Source of the DNA: Pirellulales bacterium
Lineage (GTDB): Bacteria; Planctomycetota; Planctomycetia; Pirellulales; JALHLM01
DNA length: 7,981 nt
NCBI GenBank assembly: GCA_022844585.1
Contig: JALHLM010000255.1
Coordinates: 319-8,299 of the forward strand
Reading direction: 5' to 3'
A program made the translations under genes and the position numbers. The notes under the pieces are model-generated. The model was not told the DNA's origin. It was given only the letters and a program-made list of their open reading frames with translations, and did no database searches. Shown in pieces: positions 1 through 6,711 of this stretch (positions are counted from its first letter, which is position 1; each line of letters begins with the position of its first letter).

Positions 1-2052
1 GCGCGGGTGCTGATTCCGAGCGAATCGGCGATCGACGACGCGGCCGGCATGGCCTTCGCGCTGGGCTGGCTGGTGATCGCCGCTTTGACCGCGCTGCATG
101 GCTGGCGTGAGAAGGACGATGCGTGGCGTCTTTCGCCATTGGATGGAACACTCCTCGCATTGGCAGGCTGCTTTCTACTATCCGGCTACTTTGCCACGCA
201 AACCGGCTCGCCACGCCCGGCGATTAACGGCACTTGGCTCTGGGTGAGCCTTTTCGCTGGCGTCGTAGTATTGCGCCGTCTCGTGCGCACGGAGCGGGAA
301 CGCCGCGCGCTGGTCGTCGTGATGGTGGCCTTGGCATGCGCGCTCGGAACACTCGGTATGGAGCAGTTCGCCGTGGAATTGCCGGAAACGCGCCGCGCCT
401 ACTTTGCGAATCCAGACTCCGCGCTCCGAGCGCAAGGCATTTGGTACGCGCCAGGCTCCCGGGAGCGGATGCTGTTCGAACAGCGACTGCAAAGCACGGA
501 ACCGTTTGCCACGTTCGCGCTAACGAACTCTCTAGCCGGCTTTCTCGCGCCTTGGCTCGTCGTGGCTGCGATCTCGTCGTGGCAATCCCGCAGGGAATTG
601 CCGCAGCGCACTGCGGTATGGTTGGGACCACTGTTGTCCTGCGTTCCGATTGCCGCGTGCTTGCTGCTGACCAAAAGCCGCAGCGCGTGGTTGGCCGTGA
701 TGGCGGGCGTCGCGCTCTGGACGCTCTGGCAACTTCGCCAAGGAAGTTGGTGGCGGGGGAAATGGTTCGCCGCCGCCGCGGGCCTCGCCGTGGCCGCCTT
801 CGCCTTGGCGTGGGCTGCCGGGGCCATTGATCGTGAAGTGTTCACCGAAGCCGGGAAATCGCTCGGCTACCGCGGCCAGTATTGGCAAGCGACGGCGGCG
901 ATGATTGCCGATCATCCGTGGATCGGCGTCGGGCCCGGGCAGTTTCAGGAATACTACACGCGCTACAAAGTCCCGACCGCGAGCGAAGTTGTCGCCGATC
1001 CACATAACTTCCTGTTCGAAATCGCCGCGACCGCCGGCCTGCCGGCGTTGTTGCTCGCGTTGCTCGTGGCGCCGTTGGCGTGGCGGGAAGCGCGCCGCGC
1101 GAGCGTCGTCGACGCATCATCTCAAGAGGGCGACGCCGCAATCTGGGTGTTGGGCGGGGCGATCGCGGGCTTCTTTCTTGCCTGGCCGCTCGGCTGGTTG
1201 GCGCAGACGGGGCCGTCGGTAACGGCGTTCTTTGTCGGTTTACCAGCGATGCTGGTCGCGCTTGGCCTCTGGCATTTCTGGGGCAACGAAGGGCGGTTGG
1301 ACGACCGCGCGCTCTTGCTCGGCATGGTAGTCCTGCTTATCAACCTCTTGGCGGCCGGCGGTATCGGCATTCCGGGCGTCGTCGGCACGTTGGCCGTGTT
1401 GGTTTCGCTGTGGGTCGGATCACCCACGAGCGACTCGTCCCGTAGCAGCGCAACAAGTCGCGTTGCCGCGACCATCGCGGGCGGATTCGCGCTCTTGGCC
1501 GTTGCCTGCTACTGGACCGCCTATCGTCCCGTGACTCTGGCTCAGGCGGCGCGCCAGGCGGCGATCGACGATCCACGCAATGCGGAAGCACACCTCATCG
1601 AAGCTACGGAAGCCGATTCCGCTGCCGCCCAGCCCTGGCGAGATTTGGCCAGTTGGCGGTTCGCGCGCTGGCAAACTTCGCCGACTCCCAAGAATTGGTA
1701 TGGAACAATCAGGGCGACGATCATTGCACTAAAGCGTTCGCCCAATTCTGCCGTCGGCTGGTATCAAGCCGGAAACATACACTTGGCGGCCCATCGGACT
1801 TCGCCGCTGGGCGATCACCTGTGGGATGCGATCGAGTCTTTCCAAAAGGCCGTCGAGTTGTATCCCAACCACGCGGAATACCACGGGAACTTGGCGGTGG
1901 CGCTGGCCGAATCCGGCGACGATCAAAAAGCGCGTGCCGCGGCGGAGCGAGCTCTGGAATTGGACCGCGTGACGCCGCACGTCGATCAAAAGCTTTCCGA
2001 CGGGCTTCGCGAGCAGTTAACGAAGCTGCTGGAGGGGCAATCGCCTCCCTGA
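1..2052 (+). CDS. O-antigen ligase/polymerase-like membrane protein with C-terminal TPR region (5' partial)
   Basis: This is an integral inner-membrane protein of the O-antigen ligase/polymerase (WaaL/Wzy, Wzy_C) superfamily, which joins or polymerises lipid-linked glycans on the periplasmic face. The frame is open to base 1, and the first possible start (GTG at 7) has no upstream context, so the N-terminus is probably outside the window. Counting from that GTG, about 12-14 hydrophobic segments span residues ~13 to ~507. The family signature is clear: a KSRSAW motif with Arg225 after a membrane segment, then HPWIGVGPGQF and ADPHNFLFE with His333-Asn334 in the large loop, followed by AATAGLPALL. 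After the last membrane segment (~488-507) comes a soluble tail of about 170 residues with TPR-like helices, for example AIESFQKAVELYPNHAEYHG and ARAAAERALELD. Such ligase-TPR architectures are known. The substrate cannot be told from sequence: O-antigen, exopolysaccharide or protein glycosylation are all possible. It ends 166 bp before lpd and looks functionally unrelated to it. Confidence 0.85.
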   Translation, partial: ARVLIPSESAIDDAAGMAFALGWLVIAALTALHGWREKDDAWRLSPLDGTLLALAGCFLLSGYFATQTGSPRPAINGTWLWVSLFAGVVVLRRLVRTERERRALVVVMVALACALGTLGMEQFAVELPETRRAYFANPDSALRAQGIWYAPGSRERMLFEQRLQSTEPFATFALTNSLAGFLAPWLVVAAISSWQSRRELPQRTAVWLGPLLSCVPIAACLLLTKSRSAWLAVMAGVALWTLWQLRQGSWWRGKWFAAAAGLAVAAFALAWAAGAIDREVFTEAGKSLGYRGQYWQATAAMIADHPWIGVGPGQFQEYYTRYKVPTASEVVADPHNFLFEIAATAGLPALLLALLVAPLAWREARRASVVDASSQEGDAAIWVLGGAIAGFFLAWPLGWLAQTGPSVTAFFVGLPAMLVALGLWHFWGNEGRLDDRALLLGMVVLLINLLAAGGIGIPGVVGTLAVLVSLWVGSPTSDSSRSSATSRVAATIAGGFALLAVACYWTAYRPVTLAQAARQAAIDDPRNAEAHLIEATEADSAAAQPWRDLASWRFARWQTSPTPKNWYGTIRATIIALKRSPNSAVGWYQAGNIHLAAHRTSPLGDHLWDAIESFQKAVELYPNHAEYHGNLAVALAESGDDQKARAAAERALELDRVTPHVDQKLSDGLREQLTKLLEGQSPP

Positions 2053-2150
2053 TTTGGCGCACTTGGCGCGCCTGGACGCTCCTCCAACTGCCAGGGGAAA
2101 CCTATGATTCCCTAATCTGGGGTGGTTCCGCGCGCCTGCCGTGGCGGCGG

Positions 2151-2179
2151 TTACCGGTCGCGGCGGTTATGGCTACAAT
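2151..2179 (+). promoter_or_regulatory. Candidate sigma70-type promoter for lpd
   Basis: A TTACCG -35-like box (2151-2156) and a TACAAT -10-like box (2174-2179) are separated by exactly 17 bp. Each matches four or five of six consensus positions. A transcript would start near 2186, giving a leader of roughly 33 nt before the lpd ATG at 2219. The site lies inside the gap after the preceding gene, where a promoter for a new unit is expected. It also argues against the in-frame GTG at 2141 as the lpd start, because that codon lies upstream of the promoter. This is motif-based inference only. Confidence 0.5.
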
Positions 2180-2218
2180 GCGGGTTTGTTGGCGGGTGAC
2201 GAGGGCAAAAGAATTCGG

Positions 2219-3649
2219 ATGGCCACGATTCGCACACAATTGGCAGTCTTGGGAGGCGGCCCGGGGGGGTACGCGGCCGCATTCCTGGCCGCCGATCTCG
2301 GCATGCAAGTTACGCTGATCGAGCAGGATCCCCACCTGGGCGGCACCTGCTTGCTGCGCGGCTGCATCCCGTCCAAGGCCCTGCTGCACGTCGCCGCCGT
2401 GCTCTCCGAAACCTCGGAAATGCACGAATGGGGCGTCGAGTTTCCCAAGCCGCAGATCGACATCGATCGGATGCGGGCCCGCAAGGAAAAGGTGATCAGC
2501 ACGCTGTCCGGCGGCCTGACGCAGTTGGCCAAGCAGCGAAAAGTCGAAGTCATCCACGGCCAAGGCGTGTTTATCGACTCGCAGAACCTGCGGATCGTCG
2601 GGGAAACTGACGGCGCGAAAAAAGAAGATCGGCTGATCTTTGAACACTGCATTCTCGCGACGGGCTCATCGCCGACGAAGATTCCGGCCTTCGATCTGCC
2701 GACGGACCGCGTGATGGACTCGACCGGCGCGCTGGAATTGCGTGATATCCCGGAATCGCTGCTCGTCGTTGGTGGCGGCTACATCGGCTTGGAGATGGGC
2801 ACCGTCTACGCGGGGATTGGCTCGAAGGTCAGCGTCGTGGAGCTCACCGACGGCCTGCTGCCCGGCGCCGATCGCGACCTGGTCCGTCCGCTCCACGAGC
2901 GGCTGAAAAAGAAGTTCACGGCCATTCACTTGAAGACGAAGGTCGCCGGTCTGAAAGACGTCGGCGACGCGATCGAAGTGACCTTCGAAGGTCCGGAGGG
3001 CCAGATCGTCGAGCGCTACTCGCGCGTGCTGGTCTCAGTCGGTCGGAAGCCGAACAGCGCCGGCTTTGGCCTGGAGAACACCAAAGTTCAGATCAATCAG
3101 CGCGGGTTTGTCACCGTCGACAAACAACAGCGCACGGCCGACCCGCACATTCTGGCGATCGGCGACGTGGCCGGCGAGCCAATGTTGGCCCACAAGGCGG
3201 CCCACGAAGGCAAGGTCGCCGTCGAGGCGTTACACGGCGAAGCGGCCACGTTCGAACCAGCGGCCATTCCCGCGGTCGTATTCACCGACCCGGAGATCGC
3301 CTGGGCCGGACTGACCGAAGAAGAAGCCAAGAAGCAGAATCTGCAAGTCGAGATCGCGAGGTTCCCCTGGGCCGCCAGCGGCCGCGCGCAGGCGCTCGGC
3401 CGCACCGAAGGCATGACGAAGATGATCGTCGACCCCGGCAGCGAACGCGTGCTGGGCGTCGGCATCGTCGGCCCCGGCGCAGGCGACTTGATCAGCGAAG
3501 GCGTCTTGGCAATCGAAATGGGCGCCGTCGCCCGCGACGTGACCGATTCCATCCATCCGCACCCGACACTCAGCGAAACGGTGGCGTTCGCGGCGGAGAC
3601 GTTTTTCGGCACGGCGACCGACTTCTACCGACCCAAGAAAGCGCACTAG
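2219..3649 (+). CDS. lpdA: Dihydrolipoyl dehydrogenase (E3 of pyruvate dehydrogenase)
   Basis: This flavoprotein re-oxidises the dihydrolipoyl arm of E2 and reduces NAD+ to NADH; it acts in the cytoplasm as the E3 subunit of 2-oxoacid dehydrogenase complexes. The 476-residue length is normal for the family. An FAD-binding GGGPGGY motif is at residues 12-18, with the ribose-binding acid Glu35. The redox-active disulfide is Cys44 and Cys49 in GGTCLLRGCIPSK. The NAD-binding Rossmann motif VVGGGYIGLEMG lies around residues 183-194, and the second FAD motif AIGDVAGEPMLAHKAAHEG around 313-331. The C-terminal catalytic pair is His448 and Glu453 in HPHPTLSE. The ATG at 2219 is chosen because the family's N-terminal beta strand begins just after it; the in-frame GTG at 2141 would add 26 unlikely residues and precede the candidate promoter. 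A GAGGG ribosome-binding-like sequence (2201-2205) sits 13 nt upstream, a rather long spacing. The neighbouring aceE and aceF make a role in pyruvate dehydrogenase very likely, though E3 may also serve other complexes. Confidence 0.96.
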   Translation: MATIRTQLAVLGGGPGGYAAAFLAADLGMQVTLIEQDPHLGGTCLLRGCIPSKALLHVAAVLSETSEMHEWGVEFPKPQIDIDRMRARKEKVISTLSGGLTQLAKQRKVEVIHGQGVFIDSQNLRIVGETDGAKKEDRLIFEHCILATGSSPTKIPAFDLPTDRVMDSTGALELRDIPESLLVVGGGYIGLEMGTVYAGIGSKVSVVELTDGLLPGADRDLVRPLHERLKKKFTAIHLKTKVAGLKDVGDAIEVTFEGPEGQIVERYSRVLVSVGRKPNSAGFGLENTKVQINQRGFVTVDKQQRTADPHILAIGDVAGEPMLAHKAAHEGKVAVEALHGEAATFEPAAIPAVVFTDPEIAWAGLTEEEAKKQNLQVEIARFPWAASGRAQALGRTEGMTKMIVDPGSERVLGVGIVGPGAGDLISEGVLAIEMGAVARDVTDSIHPHPTLSETVAFAAETFFGTATDFYRPKKAH

Positions 3650-3702
3650 CGACCGACTTTACGAGCGCGCATCGACGACAAATAATCCAACGAGACAAAC
3701 AC

Positions 3703-3887
3703 TTCACCACGGAGACACGGAGTCACGGAGACGGAATGCATTTTGAACCGCAGAGGCGCTGAGACGCAGAGAGGGGAGAGAGTGGGAATGACGAGAATCA
3801 ATACTCCTCCTTCCTCCGCGTCTCAGCGCCTCTGCGGTTCAAAATGCGTTTGACCTTTTCTCCGTGCCTCCGTGACTCCGTGGTGAA
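3703..3887. repeat. Compound inverted repeat made of degenerate octamers
   Basis: A nested palindrome fills most of the 261-bp gap between lpd and aceE. The outer arms 3703-3730 and 3860-3887 match at 26 of 28 positions. The inner arms 3738-3767 and 3818-3847 are perfect over 30 bp. A 50-nt loop (3768-3817) lies between them, and the outer and inner arms are separated by unequal spacers of 7 and 12 nt. Each left arm is itself a run of octamers: CACGGAGA, CACGGAGT, CACGGAGA (3708-3731), then CGCAGAGG, CGCTGAGA, CGCAGAGA (3749-3772). The two mismatches in the outer stem fall at the variable eighth base of the octamers. In RNA this would form a very long hairpin just after lpd and 23 nt before the aceE start codon. 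There is no T-run typical of an intrinsic terminator. I recall similar sequences dispersed in environmental bacterial genomes, but origin and function are unknown to me. Confidence 0.9.
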
Positions 3888-3895
3888 TCGAAACG

Positions 3896-3903
3896 AAGAG
3901 GAA
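3896..3903 (+). promoter_or_regulatory. Ribosome binding site of aceE
   Basis: AAGAGGAA lies just outside the inverted repeat, with its GAGG core (3898-3901) 9 nt before the ATG at 3911. This supports that ATG over the in-frame ATG at 3917. The site would stay unpaired even if the upstream repeat folded in the transcript. Confidence 0.65.
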
Positions 3904-3910
3904 ATCCACG

Positions 3911-6595
3911 ATGGCGATGACCGACGCGGTTGAGGTTCCGAGCGGCGATTCCGATCCCGGCGAGACGGCCGAATGGCTCGAGTCGTTGGCCTACGTGCTC
4001 GACGAGAAGGGCCCGGAGCGGGCGAGATTCTTGCTGAGCGCGCTGGAGGAAGCCGCCTACCGGCAAGGGGTCGAGGTGCAGCGCACTTCGACGACGCCGT
4101 ACATCAACACGATTCCGGCCGATCGCCAACCGCCGTACCCGGGCAATCGCGAGATCGAGCGGCGGATCAAGAGTATCATCCGCTGGAACGCGATGGCGAT
4201 GGTGGTCCGCGCCAACAAGGAAAACGACGGCATCGGGGGGCACATTTCGACGTTCGCCTCCGCGGCCACGCTGTATGAAGTCGGCTTCAACCATTTTTTC
4301 CGCGGCAAGAGCGACGACTTCTCCGGCGATCAGATTTACTTCCAGGGACACGCCTCACCGGGCATCTACGCGCGGGCATTTCTCGAGGGACGCCTCACCG
4401 AAACGCAGTTGGTCAACTTCCGCCGCGAGTTGCAGCCCGGAGGAGGACTTTCCAGCTACCCGCATCCGTGGTTGATGCCGAATTTCTGGGAATACCCGAC
4501 CGTCTCGATGGGCCTGGGGCCGATCATGGCGATCTACCAGGCGCGGTTCAACAAATATCTGACCGATCGCGGGATCAAGGATTGCAGCCAGACGCATGTC
4601 TGGTGCTTTGTCGGCGACGGCGAATGCGACGAGCCGGAAACGCTCGGCGCGATCACGCTGGCGTCGCGCGAAAAGCTCGACAACCTGATCTTCGTGATCA
4701 ACTGCAACCTGCAGCGACTCGACGGTCCGGTCCGCGGTAACGGGAAGATCATTCAGGAACTCGAAGGCGCCTTCCGCGGCGCCGGCTGGAACGTCATCAA
4801 GGTCATCTGGGGCGATGAGTGGGACTCGCTGCTCGCCAAGGATGAGGACGGCCAACTCGTCAAACGGATGGGCGAAGTCGTCGACGGCGAGTACCAGAAG
4901 TACACGGTCATGCCGGGCAGCTACATCCGCGAAAACTTCTTCGGGAAGTACCCGCAGTTGCTGGACCTCGTCGATCACTTGTCCGATGAGCGGCTGAGCA
5001 AGCTGCGCCGTGGCGGCCATGATCCGGAGAAGGTCTACGCGGCATTCAAGGCGGCGCTCGAGTCGAAGGGCCGGCCGACCGTGATCCTGGCCAAGACGGT
5101 CAAAGGGTACGGCCTCGGCGAAGCGGGCGAAGGGCGCAACATCACGCATTCGCAGAAGAAACTCAACGAAGACGAGTTGCGCGAATTCCGCACGCGGTTT
5201 GGCATTCCGATTTCTGACAAGGAAGTTGGCAAGGCGCCGTTTTACCGGCCGCCCGATGATAGTCCCGAAATGCAGTACCTGTTCGAGCGGCGCAAATCGC
5301 TTGGCGGGTTCGTGCCGAGCCGCACGATGCGCGCGCAGCCGATCGAGACGCCGTCGCTCAGCGAATTTATGGAATTCACCAAGGACGCCGGCGACCGTAC
5401 CTTCGCGACGACGCAAGCCTTCGTGCGATTCTTCTCGAAGCTGCTGCGCGACAAAAACATCGGCAAGCTGATCGTGCCGATCGTTCCGGACGAGTCGCGC
5501 ACCTTCGGCATGGATCCGTTGTTCCGCCAAATCGGCATCTATTCGCACTCGGGGCAGTTGTACCAACCGGTCGACTCGGACCAGGTGAGTTACTACCGCG
5601 AGGCCAAGGACGGGCAGTTGCTCGAAGAAGGCATCACCGAGGCCGGTTCCATGGCCTCGTTCATCGCCGCGGGTACGGCCCATTCGGCCCACGGCGTGAA
5701 CATGATCCCGTTCTACATTTACTACTCGATGTTCGGCTTCCAGCGGATCGGCGACATGGTCTGGTGCGCGGCCGACGCGCGCACCAAGGGCTTCATGCTT
5801 GGCGCTACCGCGGGGCGCACGACGTTGGGCGGCGAAGGTTTACAACATCAGGACGGCCACAGCCACCTGTTGGCGTCGAGCTTCCCGACGGTGCGGGCGT
5901 ACGACCCGGCGTATCAATACGAGATCGCGGTGATCGTCCTGGACGGCATGCGTCGCATGTACGCCGAGCAGGAAGATTGCATGTACTACATCACCTTGCA
6001 GAATGAGGCATACCACCACCCGGCCATGCCGGAAGGGGCGGAGCGCGGCATCGTGAAGGGGATGTACAAACTGTCGCACAAGTCGGCCGGCGAAGGTCGT
6101 CCGCAAGTGCAGTTGTTTGGCAGCGCCGCGCTGTTGCGCGAGGCGCTGCGCGCTCAGGATATTCTGTTGGAGAAATACCAGATCTCCAGCAACGTCTGGA
6201 GCGTGACGAGCTACACCGAGTTGGCTCGCGAGGCGCAGGCCGTGGAACGCTGGAACTTGCTGCATCCGCTCGAAGAGCCGCGCAAATCGTACCTGGATGA
6301 AGTGCTGGCGGGCGAGTCCGGTCCGTTCATCTCCACGTCGGACAATGTTCGCGCCGTGGCCGAGCAAATCAGCAACTACATCCCCGGCGGATTGTATGCT
6401 TTGGGAACCGACGGCCTGGGCCGCAGCGAAAACCGCGCCCCGCTGCGAAGGCACTTCGAAGTGGACGCCGAATGCGTCGTCGTGGCCGCCCTGTCGCGAC
6501 TCGTGCAACAAGGCCACTGCGACCGGCAGTGCCTGGCCAAGGCGATTCAAGATTTAGGCGTCGACCCGGACAAGGCCGACCCGATGACGGCGTGA
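3911..6595 (+). CDS. aceE: Pyruvate dehydrogenase E1 component, homodimeric type
   Basis: This thiamine-diphosphate enzyme decarboxylates pyruvate and reductively acetylates the lipoyl group of E2, the committed step from pyruvate to acetyl-CoA. Its 894 residues fit the single-chain, homodimeric E1 family (E. coli AceE is 887). The N-terminal part carries the family sequence NTIPADRQPPYPGN and GGHISTFASAATLYEVGFNH. The cofactor-binding motif runs from GDG (235-237) to NCN (264-266), with NLQRLDGPVRGN following. His413 in the loop GEGRNITHSQKK corresponds to E. coli His407, and Glu577 in EEGITEAG corresponds to the cofactor-activating Glu571; both are shifted by the same six residues. The transketolase-like C-terminal domain ends with GTDGLGRSENRAPLRRHFEV. 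No key residue is missing. The ATG at 3911 has a good ribosome binding site. It is followed after 116 bp by aceF and preceded by lpd across a repeat-filled gap. No regulator gene such as pdhR is in view. Confidence 0.97.
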   Translation: MAMTDAVEVPSGDSDPGETAEWLESLAYVLDEKGPERARFLLSALEEAAYRQGVEVQRTSTTPYINTIPADRQPPYPGNREIERRIKSIIRWNAMAMVVRANKENDGIGGHISTFASAATLYEVGFNHFFRGKSDDFSGDQIYFQGHASPGIYARAFLEGRLTETQLVNFRRELQPGGGLSSYPHPWLMPNFWEYPTVSMGLGPIMAIYQARFNKYLTDRGIKDCSQTHVWCFVGDGECDEPETLGAITLASREKLDNLIFVINCNLQRLDGPVRGNGKIIQELEGAFRGAGWNVIKVIWGDEWDSLLAKDEDGQLVKRMGEVVDGEYQKYTVMPGSYIRENFFGKYPQLLDLVDHLSDERLSKLRRGGHDPEKVYAAFKAALESKGRPTVILAKTVKGYGLGEAGEGRNITHSQKKLNEDELREFRTRFGIPISDKEVGKAPFYRPPDDSPEMQYLFERRKSLGGFVPSRTMRAQPIETPSLSEFMEFTKDAGDRTFATTQAFVRFFSKLLRDKNIGKLIVPIVPDESRTFGMDPLFRQIGIYSHSGQLYQPVDSDQVSYYREAKDGQLLEEGITEAGSMASFIAAGTAHSAHGVNMIPFYIYYSMFGFQRIGDMVWCAADARTKGFMLGATAGRTTLGGEGLQHQDGHSHLLASSFPTVRAYDPAYQYEIAVIVLDGMRRMYAEQEDCMYYITLQNEAYHHPAMPEGAERGIVKGMYKLSHKSAGEGRPQVQLFGSAALLREALRAQDILLEKYQISSNVWSVTSYTELAREAQAVERWNLLHPLEEPRKSYLDEVLAGESGPFISTSDNVRAVAEQISNYIPGGLYALGTDGLGRSENRAPLRRHFEVDAECVVVAALSRLVQQGHCDRQCLAKAIQDLGVDPDKADPMTA

Positions 6596-6622
6596 GGAAA
6601 GTCGGAAGTGTGAACTAGGACC

Positions 6623-6651
6623 GATGAACGGAGAGGTAATCTCCGGTCGTT
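6623..6651 (+). other. Small hairpin downstream of aceE
   Basis: CGGAGA (6629-6634) and TCTCCG (6640-6645) form a perfect 6-bp stem with a 5-nt loop, GGTAA. After one mismatch the stem can continue for about five weaker pairs, including wobbles (6623-6627 with 6647-6651). No T-run follows directly, so it is not a convincing intrinsic terminator. It may be a processing or stability element in the aceE-aceF transcript, or chance. Confidence 0.4.
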
Positions 6652-6668
6652 CCGCGTTCCTCGTTCCT
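6648..6668. repeat. Heptamer tandem repeat, three units
   Basis: Three consecutive heptamers, CGTTCCG, CGTTCCT and CGTTCCT, occupy the middle of the aceE-aceF gap and differ only in the last base. The tract overlaps the outer edge of the small hairpin. It is followed by a short AT-rich patch (about 6670-6692) that stands out in this GC-rich window. Three short units are a modest signal, but the style (short unit, variable last base) resembles the octamer arrays upstream of aceE. Confidence 0.6.
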
Positions 6669-6711
6669 GCTTTAAAAAAGATTCAAACATTGCATCGCTG
6701 GAAACGCGTTT

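Noticed and set aside
2065..2095. GGCGCGCC palindrome and a CCTGG/CCAGG pair after the ligase gene, as a terminator
   Set aside because: The stems are short (an 8-bp self-palindrome and a 5-bp pair with a 15-nt loop) and no T-run follows.
2141..2218. N-terminal extension of lpd from a GTG at 2141
   Set aside because: The extra 26 residues do not fit the family, whose first beta strand begins right after the ATG at 2219, and the promoter candidate lies downstream of the GTG.
3850..3878. TTGACC as a -35 box for aceE
   Set aside because: The hexamer is good, but no acceptable -10 box occurs 16-18 bp downstream, where the sequence is the octamer repeat.
3839..4351. A 170-codon - strand frame that ends in the inverted repeat
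   Set aside because: Its C-terminal residues are just translated octamer repeat and the rest is antisense to aceE.
4355..5692. A 445-codon open frame on the - strand inside aceE
   Set aside because: It lies wholly opposite highly conserved aceE sequence, and its translation matches no family I know; long antisense frames are expected in GC-rich coding DNA.
6670..6692. AT-rich patch before aceF as a promoter
   Set aside because: It contains TTTAAA, but no matching -35 box at proper spacing; the upstream sequence is the heptamer repeat.
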